Source: Clostridia bacterium
Lineage (GTDB): Bacteria; Bacillota; Clostridia; Oscillospirales; CAG-272
DNA length: 6,011 nucleotides
NCBI GenBank assembly: GCA_017540285.1
Contig: JAFYBI010000301.1
Coordinates: 1 to 6,011 of the forward strand
Direction of reading: 5' to 3'
Under the pieces are notes generated by a model. The model was not told where the DNA came from. It worked only from the letters and a program-made list of their open reading frames with translations, and ran no database searches. Below are positions 1-5,103 of the stretch, one piece after another. Positions within the stretch are counted from its first letter, which is position 1. Every line of letters starts with the position of its first letter. A program made the translations under genes and the position numbers.

Positions 1-489
1 AAGCGCGATATCGCCTACATACCCGACAACCCCGACCTCTATGACTACATGACGGGCATCCGGTTTTTGAACTTCGTCGGGGACATCTTCGGCGTGCCGG
101 CGGACGTGCGGCAGGAAAAGATCCGCATGCTCGGAGATACCTTCGATCTGACAAAGGACCTCGCCCAGCCGATCTCCGCCTATTCTCACGGCATGAAGCA
201 GAAGCTGGCAGTCATCTCGGCATGGCTGCACGATCCGAAGCTCATTCTGATGGACGAGCCGTTCGTCGGCCTCGACCCGAAAGCTTCGCATCTTCTCAAG
301 GAGCTGATGCGCGAGCACTGTGACCGCGGCGGCGCGATCTTCTTCTCGACGCATGTGCTCGAGGTCGCGGAAAAGCTCTGCGACGAGGTCGCCATCATCA
401 AATCCGGCCGCCTGATCCGCGAGGGCACGATGGAAGAGGTGCGCGGAGACGAATCGCTCGAAGCCGTCTTCCTCGAGCTGGAGGACTGA
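1..489 (+). CDS. ABC transporter ATP-binding protein, 5'-truncated
   Basis: The C-terminal 162 codons of an ABC ATPase are open from base 1, so the start codon and Walker A motif lie upstream of the window. Residues are counted from the first codon seen. The signature motif is YSHGMKQKL (61-69), a variant of LSGGQ. Walker B and the D-loop form LILMDEPFVGLDP (81-93), and the switch histidine is in STHVLE (116-121). The Q-loop region reads YIPDNPDLYDYMTG (6-19), with Asp where many ABC ATPases have Gln; this is seen in exporter-type ATPases paired with ABC-2 permeases. The protein should energise the adjacent permease from the cytoplasmic face of the membrane. The permease starts three bases after the stop, with its Shine-Dalgarno inside the last ATPase codons, so the two genes are very likely co-transcribed and translationally coupled. 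The substrate cannot be told from the sequence. Confidence 0.95.
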   Translation, partial: KRDIAYIPDNPDLYDYMTGIRFLNFVGDIFGVPADVRQEKIRMLGDTFDLTKDLAQPISAYSHGMKQKLAVISAWLHDPKLILMDEPFVGLDPKASHLLKELMREHCDRGGAIFFSTHVLEVAEKLCDEVAIIKSGRLIREGTMEEVRGDESLEAVFLELED

Positions 490-492
490 GCC

Positions 493-2100
493 ATGCTGAA
501 AGCGCTCTTTCAAAAGCAATTCCTCGAAACGCTCGGGCAGAACCTGATCCGCAATCGCAGAACGGGCAAAGCGCGGAGCCGCGGCGGGATCATCCTCTTC
601 GCCCTGCTCTATGTCTTTCTCTTCGCGTGGTTCGCCTTCATGTTCGGGACCATTGCCTTCAACCTCTGCGGCCCTCTCGTCGAAGCGGGACTTGACTGGC
701 TCTACTTTGCCATCATGGCGCTGCTTGCCGTCGCGCTCGGCGTTCTCGGCAGCGTCTTCAACACCTATGCCGCGCTCTACCGCTCGAAGGACAACGATCT
801 GCTGCTCTCGATGCCGATCCCGCCGTCCGCCATTCTGCTGGTGAAGCTGTCGAGCGTCGCGATGCTTGCCTTCCTGTTCGTCGCGCTGGTCTTTCTGCCG
901 GCGGTCATTGTCTACAATATCCTGGTCGGGGTCTCGTTCCCCGCGCTGCTGTTCCAGATCCTGCTGGTCATTCCCCTCGCCGCCCTGGCGACCGCGCTCA
1001 CCTGCCTGCTCGGATGGCTTGTCGCCCTGATCGCGGTGCGGCTGAAGAACAAGACCTTCTGGACGGTCGCGCTGACTCTCTTTTTCCTCGGCATCTACTA
1101 TTACCTCTACGGCACGGCGTACCGCCTCCTTGCTTCCCTCCTCGAAAACGCGGAGAAGGTCAGCAACGCTTTCCGCTCGTGGCTTTATCCTCTCTATGCG
1201 ACGGGAAAAGCGGCCGTCGGCGATCCGCTCAGCTTTATCATCGTGATCCTCATCGCGGCGGCAGCCTTCGCGCTGACGTGGTACATCCTTTCCCGCACGT
1301 ATATCCGGATCGCGACCGACAACCGGGGTGCGGCCAAAACCGTGTACCGGGAAAAACGCGCAAAGGTTTCGAGCGCACAGGGAGCGCTGCTCCGGCGTGA
1401 ATTCCGCCGCTTCACCTCGAGCTCCGTGTACATGCTCAACTGCGGCCTCGGGATCGTCATCATGCTGCTCGCGCCGATCGCGGGGCTCATCAAGATGGGA
1501 ACGGTCCGCGAGGTGCTCGGCATGTTCTTCCAGGGTACCGAGACGCGCGCGCTGATCCCGCTGATCCTGACCCTTATGATCTGCCTCCTCGCGACGATGA
1601 ACGACATCACGGCCCCGTCCGTATCGCTCGAGGGACGTTCCCTCTGGCTCGTGCAGTCCCTTCCCGTCCGGACGCAGGATGTCCTCTCGGCAAAGCTCTG
1701 GCTGCACGTGATCCTCACTGCGATCCCCGTCGCGCTCGACGCGCTCATCTTCTGCTTCATCGCGCAGACGAGCATCCCGGAGGCCCTGGTTGTCCTCGCG
1801 GCGTCCCTCGCGTTCGTGCTCTTCACGGCGGCCGCGGGCCTCTCTCTCAACATCCTCATGCCGAACCTCAACTGGACGAACGAAGCGTTCCCGGTGAAGC
1901 AGAGCCCCGTCGTCCTCATCATGATCTTCGGCGCGTGGTTTGTTCTTGCGATCCTCGGCGGTCTCTATGCCCTGCTCGCGGGGATCCTCTCGCCCGTCCT
2001 TTACTTACTGATCGTCGCCGTCGTTCTCTTCCTCGGTTTCGTCCTGCTCCTGCTCTGGCTCCGAAAGGGCGGCGCGAAACGGTTTGAGGAGCTCGGGTGA
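493..2100 (+). CDS. ABC exporter permease, ABC_tran_2-like (putative ABC exporter family)
   Basis: This 535-residue polytopic membrane protein is the membrane partner of the upstream ATPase. Hydrophobic segments lie at about 31-57, 68-93, 117-145, 150-182, 187-207, 246-266, 314-335, 354-370, 398-425, 429-455, 469-497 and 500-523, giving roughly 12 helices. A basic cytoplasmic loop at 270-308 separates two halves of six. Residues 96-119 and 379-402 are related: both contain L..S(M/L)P(I/V) followed by LxxKL, at equivalent places in each half. This suggests a duplicated ABC-2 fold. The length, the SMPIPPS motif and NLNWTNEAFPVKQSP (458-472) recall the Pfam ABC_tran_2 family (from memory, not searched). 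ATG at 493 is preceded by GGAGGA at 480-485. No start or stop anomaly is seen. The exported substrate is unknown. Confidence 0.9.
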   Translation: MLKALFQKQFLETLGQNLIRNRRTGKARSRGGIILFALLYVFLFAWFAFMFGTIAFNLCGPLVEAGLDWLYFAIMALLAVALGVLGSVFNTYAALYRSKDNDLLLSMPIPPSAILLVKLSSVAMLAFLFVALVFLPAVIVYNILVGVSFPALLFQILLVIPLAALATALTCLLGWLVALIAVRLKNKTFWTVALTLFFLGIYYYLYGTAYRLLASLLENAEKVSNAFRSWLYPLYATGKAAVGDPLSFIIVILIAAAAFALTWYILSRTYIRIATDNRGAAKTVYREKRAKVSSAQGALLRREFRRFTSSSVYMLNCGLGIVIMLLAPIAGLIKMGTVREVLGMFFQGTETRALIPLILTLMICLLATMNDITAPSVSLEGRSLWLVQSLPVRTQDVLSAKLWLHVILTAIPVALDALIFCFIAQTSIPEALVVLAASLAFVLFTAAAGLSLNILMPNLNWTNEAFPVKQSPVVLIMIFGAWFVLAILGGLYALLAGILSPVLYLLIVAVVLFLGFVLLLLWLRKGGAKRFEELG

Positions 2101-2180
2101 CAGTAATTTCCTTTCATAAATTCCTGCGCATTTGTTCACAATATGACCGGAACGGAAGCGTGCCGTTCTTCGAGATAGAG

Positions 2181-2192
2181 TGTCGTACGACA
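2181..2192. repeat. Perfect 12-bp palindrome in the convergent intergenic gap
   Basis: TGTCGTACGACA is fully self-complementary. It lies between the end of the ABC permease gene and the end of sigK. A smaller dyad is just upstream, GAACGG-N7-CCGTTC at 2150-2168, and another is just downstream, GCGG-N6-CCGC at 2193-2206. Neither is followed by a T-tract on either strand, so they do not look like standard intrinsic terminators. The palindrome could be a protein-binding site or part of a structured 3' UTR. No function is assigned. Confidence 0.6.
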
Positions 2193-2229
2193 GCGGGACA
2201 GTCCGCGCGCTGGATCTGCCCCGTACATA

Positions 2230-2925
2230 TCAGAGCGCCTGACGGATCTTCCCGAGGGCGCTCTTTTCGATGCGGCTGACATACGAACGCGAAATGCCGA
2301 GACGCTCGGCGGTTTCCCGCTGGGTCTGCGGATCGCCGCCGTCGAGGCCGTAGCGCATCACGAGGATCTCCCGTTCCCTGGCGTCGAGATTCTTCATGAT
2401 ATACGCGAGCGCGCCGGTGATCTTCATTTTCGCGTCGAGATCGTCGGCGATGGTATCCTCCATGCAGAGGACGTCCTCGTATGTCAGGGCGTTTCCCTCG
2501 CGGTCCGTATCGATGGTCTCGTTGATCGACACCTCGTTCTGCAGCTTCTTCTGCGAGCGGAAGTACATCAGGATTTCGTTCTGGATGCACCGGGCGGCAT
2601 AGGTGGCAAAGCGTGCGCCGTTTTCGACGTCGAAGGAATCGACGGACTTGATGAGCCCGATCGTGCCGATGGAGATGAGATCCTCTTCTTCCGGAGAGGA
2701 TGCGTAATACTTCCGCACGATGTGCGCGACGAGCCGGAGGTTGTGCTCGATCAGCCTGCCGCGGGCCTCGGCATCCCCGTGATGTCTCGCGCGGCGGAAG
2801 CATTCGGTCTCCTCTTCGCGGGAGAGCGGCGGCGGGAATCCGTTCGCGTTCGAGGACAGGATCAGCGCGGGAAATCCCTTCGGGAGACCGATCTTCGAGA
2901 AGAAGCTCAGCAGAAACGAAAACAT
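2230..2925 (-). CDS. sigK: RNA polymerase sporulation sigma factor SigK (pro-sigma-K)
   Basis: This 231-residue sigma-70 family protein closely resembles Bacillus sigma-K (241 residues), which directs late mother-cell gene expression. Region 2 spans about 59-127, with LIEHNLRLVAHIV, DLISIGTIGLIK and the core-binding FATYAARCIQNEILM (106-120). Region 4 spans about 178-229, with REREILVMRYGLDGG and the helix-turn-helix RETAERLGISRSYVSRIEK (203-221). The first 29 or so residues (MFSFLLSFFSKIGLPKGFPALIL...) are hydrophobic and precede FPPPLS, matching the position of the Bacillus pro-sequence removed by SpoIVFB. By alignment the cut would fall near residues 22-23 (inference). The frame is uninterrupted across region 2, so no skin-like element splits it. 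The start ATG (2925-2923) has AGGAGG five bases upstream, supporting the pro-form. The gene converges on the ABC operon and diverges from the DUF378 gene. Confidence 0.95.
   Translation of the reverse strand: MFSFLLSFFSKIGLPKGFPALILSSNANGFPPPLSREEETECFRRARHHGDAEARGRLIEHNLRLVAHIVRKYYASSPEEEDLISIGTIGLIKSVDSFDVENGARFATYAARCIQNEILMYFRSQKKLQNEVSINETIDTDREGNALTYEDVLCMEDTIADDLDAKMKITGALAYIMKNLDAREREILVMRYGLDGGDPQTQRETAERLGISRSYVSRIEKSALGKIRQAL
2232..2267 (+). terminator. Intrinsic terminator of the ABC operon, overlapping the sigK 3' end
   Basis: On the plus strand AGAGCGCC (2232-2239) pairs perfectly with GGCGCTCT (2257-2264). An inner CGG/CCG stem (2243-2245 with 2252-2254) stacks inside it, and TTTT runs through 2264-2267. 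This is the expected shape of a Rho-independent terminator for transcripts leaving the permease gene, 132 bases after its stop. The same bases encode the last eleven residues of sigK on the minus strand. Read on the minus strand, the hairpin is followed by GATATGT and has no U-tract, so it should act mainly on plus-strand transcripts. No efficient terminator for sigK itself was found in the gap. Confidence 0.6.
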
Positions 2926-2944
2926 AGGCGCCTCCTATTTGGTG

Positions 2945-2960
2945 TATGCCACCTTATGCC
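2945..2960 (-). repeat. Direct repeat GGCATA x2, one helical turn apart, upstream of sigK
   Basis: Read on the minus strand, GGCATA occurs at 2960-2955 and again at 2950-2945, a 10-bp period. The promoter-proximal copy lies nine bases from the sigK Shine-Dalgarno (2936-2931). Repeats on one face of the helix next to a start site can mark a regulator site, but the motif does not match SpoIIID (GGACAAG-type), the known sigK activator in Bacillus. No convincing -35/-10 pair for sigK was found in this region, although CATACA at 2948-2943 resembles a sigma-E -10. Its transcript would start almost on the Shine-Dalgarno. Confidence 0.35.
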
Positions 2961-2982
2961 TTCGGCTGGAAAAAGATTCCTC

Positions 2983-3011
2983 TCATAAAGAAGCCGATTC
3001 GGGGCATCATA
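2983..3011 (+). promoter_or_regulatory. Candidate sporulation-type promoter for the DUF378 gene
   Basis: TCATA (2983-2987), a 17-base spacer and CATCATA (3005-3011) resemble the sigma-G type pattern (GnATR-like -35, CATnnTA -10), with one mismatch in the -35. The overlapping CATACACT (3008-3015) is a sigma-E/K-like -10, but no -35 is well spaced for it. A start near 3018 would leave the Shine-Dalgarno at 3025-3033 inside the leader. No sigma-A promoter is visible in the divergent intergenic region. This is pattern matching only. Confidence 0.3.
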
Positions 3012-3042
3012 CACTCGGAGCTTAGGAAAGGAGCCTGAACAA

Positions 3043-3252
3043 ATGCTTGATCGAATTTCCCTGATCCTCGTCATCATCGGCGCGCTCAACTGGGGGTCCG
3101 TCGGACTGTTCCGCTTCGATATCGTGTCGTGGATCTGCGGCGGACAGGGATCCGTCCTCGCCCGTCTGATCTACACCCTCGTCGCACTCGCGGGCGTCTG
3201 GTGCGTTTCCCTTCTCTTCCGCGAACGGGATGAAGAATACGGAAGAGCGTAA
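3043..3252 (+). CDS. DUF378 family small membrane protein
   Basis: The predicted protein has 69 residues and two transmembrane segments, about 5-23 and 38-59, with a short charged C-terminal tail (RERDEEYGRA). The sequence IIGALNWGSVGLFRFDIV (11-28), followed by a GG turn and RLIYTLVALAGVW (41-53), is the hallmark of the DUF378 family (YuzA-like in Bacillus). That family has no defined biochemical role; the proteins are presumed to sit in the cytoplasmic membrane. The ATG at 3043 has a strong ribosome site, GGAAAGGAG (3025-3033), nine bases upstream. It is transcribed divergently from sigK and closed by a strong terminator, so it looks monocistronic. The length is normal for the family and nothing appears truncated. 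Confidence 0.9.
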   Translation: MLDRISLILVIIGALNWGSVGLFRFDIVSWICGGQGSVLARLIYTLVALAGVWCVSLLFRERDEEYGRA

Positions 3253-3263
3253 ATAACGGATTG

Positions 3264-3296
3264 CCGGACGGAGCGGAAACGCTTTGCCCGGTTTTT
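3264..3296 (+). terminator. Intrinsic terminator after the DUF378 gene
   Basis: CCGG-A-CGGAGCG (3264-3275) pairs with CGCTTTG-C-CCGG (3280-3291), giving eleven pairs including two G-U, with one A/C mismatch. The stem closes on a GAAA tetraloop (3276-3279) and is followed by TTTTT (3292-3296). It starts 12 bases after the DUF378 stop codon and isolates that gene from the next promoter. Confidence 0.9.
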
Positions 3297-3318
3297 CGTT
3301 CGCGTTCACAATTTCCGC

Positions 3319-3347
3319 TTGCAATGCGCCGCCCCACCCGGTATAAT
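3319..3347 (+). promoter_or_regulatory. Sigma-A promoter for the UroD-like gene
   Basis: TTGCAA (3319-3324), a 17-base spacer and a perfect TATAAT (3342-3347) form a vegetative promoter. Transcription would begin near 3354, leaving a leader of about 32 bases with GGAGG at 3376-3380. It lies directly downstream of the DUF378 terminator. Confidence 0.85.
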
Positions 3348-3385
3348 GCTCGTATGAGATCCAATCCACCGGTCCGGAGGCCGCC

Positions 3386-4075
3386 ATGAACCGCGACAAA
3401 CATCTCTTTCTCGATTTTCTTGCAGGACGCGGGACCGTCCCCGTCCTCTTCGAGCCGTTTCTTTCGCGGCGTCATACGGAGACGCTGATCTGGCGGCGCG
3501 GTCCGAAGCTCTGGGACACTGCCGGCCATACGGTCTCCACCCTCGTTTCCCAGACGGAGCGGACCCGCGCGGACATGCTCCTCCTCGATTTTCGGCCGCT
3601 TTCCGTTGAGGAGAAGCGAGCCGCGGCACGGGAGCTCCGGATCGCGAGGGAGGAGAACCCGTTCCTCGGCTTCGGCTTGATCGGGGAAACGGATGAAGAC
3701 GTCATCCTCGGCGAAGAGGCGGCGGACGCGCTCTGCCTCTATGGGACAAAAACGTCGGACCGGCTGCCCGTCATCCGCATGGACGGGACACTCCGGGATG
3801 CGATCCGGCGGGGCGACGCGGCATGGTTCGCCCAATCTGACGCGGAAGGCGCGCTGCGGGAGTCGGACGGCAGGATCCGCGTCTGCGGCGGGCTCGGGAT
3901 CGACCGGCTCTCCAATCCGGCGGAGGTCTACGCACGCATCGAACGGCTGACGGCGGAATACGGCGCGGCATGGGCGGTCGGCTCGGGCGGCGTGATCCCG
4001 GAGGAGGATTATCTCGGGCTCATTGCCATGCTCGGCGCATACGCGAGAGTCCGCGACCGCGCGCCGCAAGTTTGA
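3386..4075 (+). CDS. Small protein resembling the uroporphyrinogen decarboxylase superfamily
   Basis: This 229-residue soluble protein has no signal peptide or membrane segment. The C-terminal part is the informative region: CGGLGIDRL (167-175), NPAEVYARIERLTAEYG (177-193) and AWAVGSGGVIPEEDYLGLIAML (195-216). It follows the layout of the URO-D/MtbA barrel end, with a strand, a helix 'PEEVY..', a glycine-rich 'GSG..IP' loop and a final helix. The N-terminus (FLAGRGTVPVLFEPFL, 11-26) also recalls the family opening. At 229 residues it is far shorter than classical HemE (about 340-350). I see none of the usual HemE N-terminal arginine motif, so heme synthesis is unlikely; a corrinoid or methyl-transfer role, or an unrelated one, is possible. 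ATG at 3386 has GGAGG five bases upstream. It has its own sigma-A promoter and no heme or methyltransferase neighbours. The family call is from memory and tentative. Confidence 0.6.
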   Translation: MNRDKHLFLDFLAGRGTVPVLFEPFLSRRHTETLIWRRGPKLWDTAGHTVSTLVSQTERTRADMLLLDFRPLSVEEKRAAARELRIAREENPFLGFGLIGETDEDVILGEEAADALCLYGTKTSDRLPVIRMDGTLRDAIRRGDAAWFAQSDAEGALRESDGRIRVCGGLGIDRLSNPAEVYARIERLTAEYGAAWAVGSGGVIPEEDYLGLIAMLGAYARVRDRAPQV

Positions 4076-4114
4076 GCTTTTTTTGAACTTATTATAAATT
4101 TACATCCAACCGTC

Positions 4115-4143
4115 TTGCATCCCTTCCGGATTTGGGCTATAAT
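4115..4143 (+). promoter_or_regulatory. Sigma-A promoter for yajC with AT-rich upstream tract
   Basis: TTGCAT (4115-4120), a 17-base spacer and a perfect TATAAT (4138-4143) make a vegetative promoter. The A/T-rich stretch at about 4078-4103 stands out in this GC-rich window and could act as an UP element. Transcription would start near 4150, leaving a leader of about 28 bases that contains AAAGGAG (4161-4167). Confidence 0.85.
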
Positions 4144-4177
4144 GGTGCCAAGCATCAAGCAAAGGAGCGCAAATCCC

Positions 4178-4507
4178 ATGTATTATTTTCTCGAAGCAGC
4201 AGGAACGGCGGCCGGCGGCGGCAGTCTCGTGAGCACCGTTTCCACGCTCGTCATGCTCGTCGCGATGGTCCTCGTGTTCTATTTCTTCATGTACCGTCCC
4301 CAGAAGAAGCAGGAGAAGGAACAGAACGACATGCGCAACGGTCTCGAGGTCGGCGATGAGATCACCACCATCGGCGGCATCATCGGCAAGATCGTCTCGA
4401 TCAAGGACGAAACCGTCCTCATCGAAACCACCAAGGACTGCACCAAGATCCGCATCCTCCGCTCCGCCGTCCGCAACGTGGACGTTCACGCGGCCGACGC
4501 GGAGTGA
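4178..4507 (+). CDS. yajC: Preprotein translocase subunit YajC
   Basis: This is a 109-residue single-pass membrane protein of the YajC family, an accessory of the SecDF-YajC complex that assists Sec-dependent export. A short glycine-rich N-terminus is followed by one transmembrane helix (about 18-38). Next come the diagnostic FMYRPQKKQEKE (37-48) and a small cytoplasmic domain with LEVGDEITTIGGIIGKIVSI (56-75), typical of the family. The length is usual. ATG at 4178 is chosen because AAAGGAG (4161-4167) sits ten bases upstream. An in-frame TTG at 4115 is rejected because it coincides with the promoter -35 and would lie upstream of the transcript start. secD/secF are not in the window. The TIGR04086 gene follows after 71 bases with no clear terminator, so read-through from the yajC promoter is likely. 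Confidence 0.95.
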   Translation: MYYFLEAAGTAAGGGSLVSTVSTLVMLVAMVLVFYFFMYRPQKKQEKEQNDMRNGLEVGDEITTIGGIIGKIVSIKDETVLIETTKDCTKIRILRSAVRNVDVHAADAE

Positions 4508-4518
4508 TCCCGCAAACC

Positions 4519-4547
4519 GAATACACGAGCCTACCGGCGCATAGAAT
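4519..4547 (+). promoter_or_regulatory. Candidate sigma-E-like promoter for the TIGR04086 gene
   Basis: GAATACA (4519-4525), a 14-base spacer and CATAGAAT (4540-4547) resemble the sigma-E consensus kmATATT-N14/15-CATACAnT. Five of seven positions match in the -35, and one is off in the -10. A start near 4553 would leave a short leader with GGGAGG at 4565-4570. A small dyad, GAATC-CCAT-GATTC (4544-4557), overlaps it. This is pattern matching only; the gene may simply be read from the yajC promoter. Confidence 0.3.
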
Positions 4548-4578
4548 CCCATGATTCCATGTTCGGGAGGCTTTTGTC

Positions 4579-5001
4579 ATGAAAACGAAATCCGGAAAGG
4601 AACCGAAAAAGAAACGCGAGGGCTGGGTCCTCTCCGCCCTGAAGGGAGCCGGAGCCGGGCTCGCCGTGACGATTATCCTTCTGCTTCTTTTCTGCGCGAT
4701 CCTCACGGCGACGGAGGATCCCGGGCCTCTCGCCGTACCGCTGTCGCTGGCGGCTCTCTATCTCGGCGGGATCGCGGCGGGGGTCGTCGGGGCGAAGCTC
4801 TCGCGCAGAGGATCGGCGGGAGGATTCACGGCGGGATGCGCCTTTGCCGCTGCCGCGCTGCTCGTGTCGCTTCTGCCCTGGCCTGCGTCCGCCTTTCCTC
4901 CGTCCGCCGCGATGATCTTTCTCGGGCTGCTGCTTCCGGCCGGTGCGCTCGGCGGGATCCTCGGGACGAAAAAACAGCAGAAGAGGCGGGCGAGAAGATA
5001 A
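4579..5001 (+). CDS. TIGR04086 (YrzE-like) family membrane protein
   Basis: The predicted protein has 140 residues. Basic tails at both ends (KEPKKKRE near the start, KKQQKRRARR at the end) flank four hydrophobic helices at about 22-44, 52-73, 80-103 and 108-129. The spaced glycines (GAGAGLAV, YLGGIAAGVVGAKLS, GGFTAGCAFA, GALGGILG) and the position directly after yajC fit the TIGR04086/YrzE family of Firmicutes, whose function is unknown. The positive ends suggest that both termini are cytoplasmic. ATG at 4579 is preceded by GGGAGG (4565-4570) at an eight-base spacing. It is probably co-transcribed with yajC, and a sporulation-type promoter candidate also lies in the 71-bp gap. Family assignment rests on architecture and neighbourhood more than on a strong motif. 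Confidence 0.8.
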   Translation: MKTKSGKEPKKKREGWVLSALKGAGAGLAVTIILLLLFCAILTATEDPGPLAVPLSLAALYLGGIAAGVVGAKLSRRGSAGGFTAGCAFAAAALLVSLLPWPASAFPPSAAMIFLGLLLPAGALGGILGTKKQQKRRARR

Positions 5002-5012
5002 AAATGAAGAAG

Positions 5013-5050
5013 AATCAGGAAATTTGACTAAAATGTGAATTTTCCTGATT
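5013..5050. repeat. 10-bp inverted repeat between the TIGR04086 and FtsX-like genes
   Basis: AATCAGGAAA (5013-5022) is perfectly complementary to TTTCCTGATT (5041-5050), separated by an 18-base loop in which TT/AA (5024-5025 with 5038-5039) can also pair. It starts 11 bases after the TIGR04086 stop. The following TTATTTCATTTC (5049-5060) is T-rich but not a clean T-tract, so it could be a weak terminator. It also ends 14 bases before the -35 of the next promoter, so an operator role is equally possible. A second, weaker promoter-like pair, TTGACT-N17-GATTAT (5024-5052), overlaps it. Confidence 0.55.
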
Positions 5051-5064
5051 ATTTCATTTCACGA

Positions 5065-5093
5065 TTGACAGCGTGATCTCCTCATGTTATAAT
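5065..5093 (+). promoter_or_regulatory. Full-consensus sigma-A promoter with extended -10
   Basis: A perfect TTGACA (5065-5070), an optimal 17-base spacer and a perfect TATAAT (5088-5093) are joined by a TGn extension (5085-5087). It is the strongest promoter in the window and drives the FtsX-like permease gene. Transcription should start near 5100. So perfect a promoter implies either high expression or tight repression. Confidence 0.95.
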
Positions 5094-5103
5094 CTCATTA
5101 GAG

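Noticed and set aside
1194..1922. Minus-strand frame (242 codons) inside the ABC permease gene
   Set aside because: Arg/Ser/Ala-rich shadow without a ribosome site or family features.
2114..2803. Second minus-strand frame overlapping sigK
   Set aside because: Highly Arg-rich, low-complexity translation in a different frame of an unmistakable sigma factor.
2943..2948. CATACA as a sigma-E -10 for sigK
   Set aside because: No matching -35 at the right spacing, and the transcript would begin at the Shine-Dalgarno itself.
3086..4069. Long minus-strand open frame (327 codons) antisense to the UroD-like gene
   Set aside because: It is rich in Arg/Pro/Ala/Asp with no recognisable motif, spans the DUF378 gene, a strong terminator and a promoter, and mirrors the codon structure of the plus-strand genes. 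It is a GC-rich shadow.
4068..4090. Possible terminator after the UroD-like gene (AAGTT...AACTT with seven Ts)
   Set aside because: Only a five-pair A/T-rich stem is possible, and the T-run (4078-4084) lies in the loop rather than after the stem. It is better read as the AT-rich tract upstream of the yajC promoter.
4115..4177. Upstream TTG extension of yajC
   Set aside because: The TTG is the -35 box of the yajC promoter, and the extension would precede the transcript start. ATG 4178 has a proper ribosome site.
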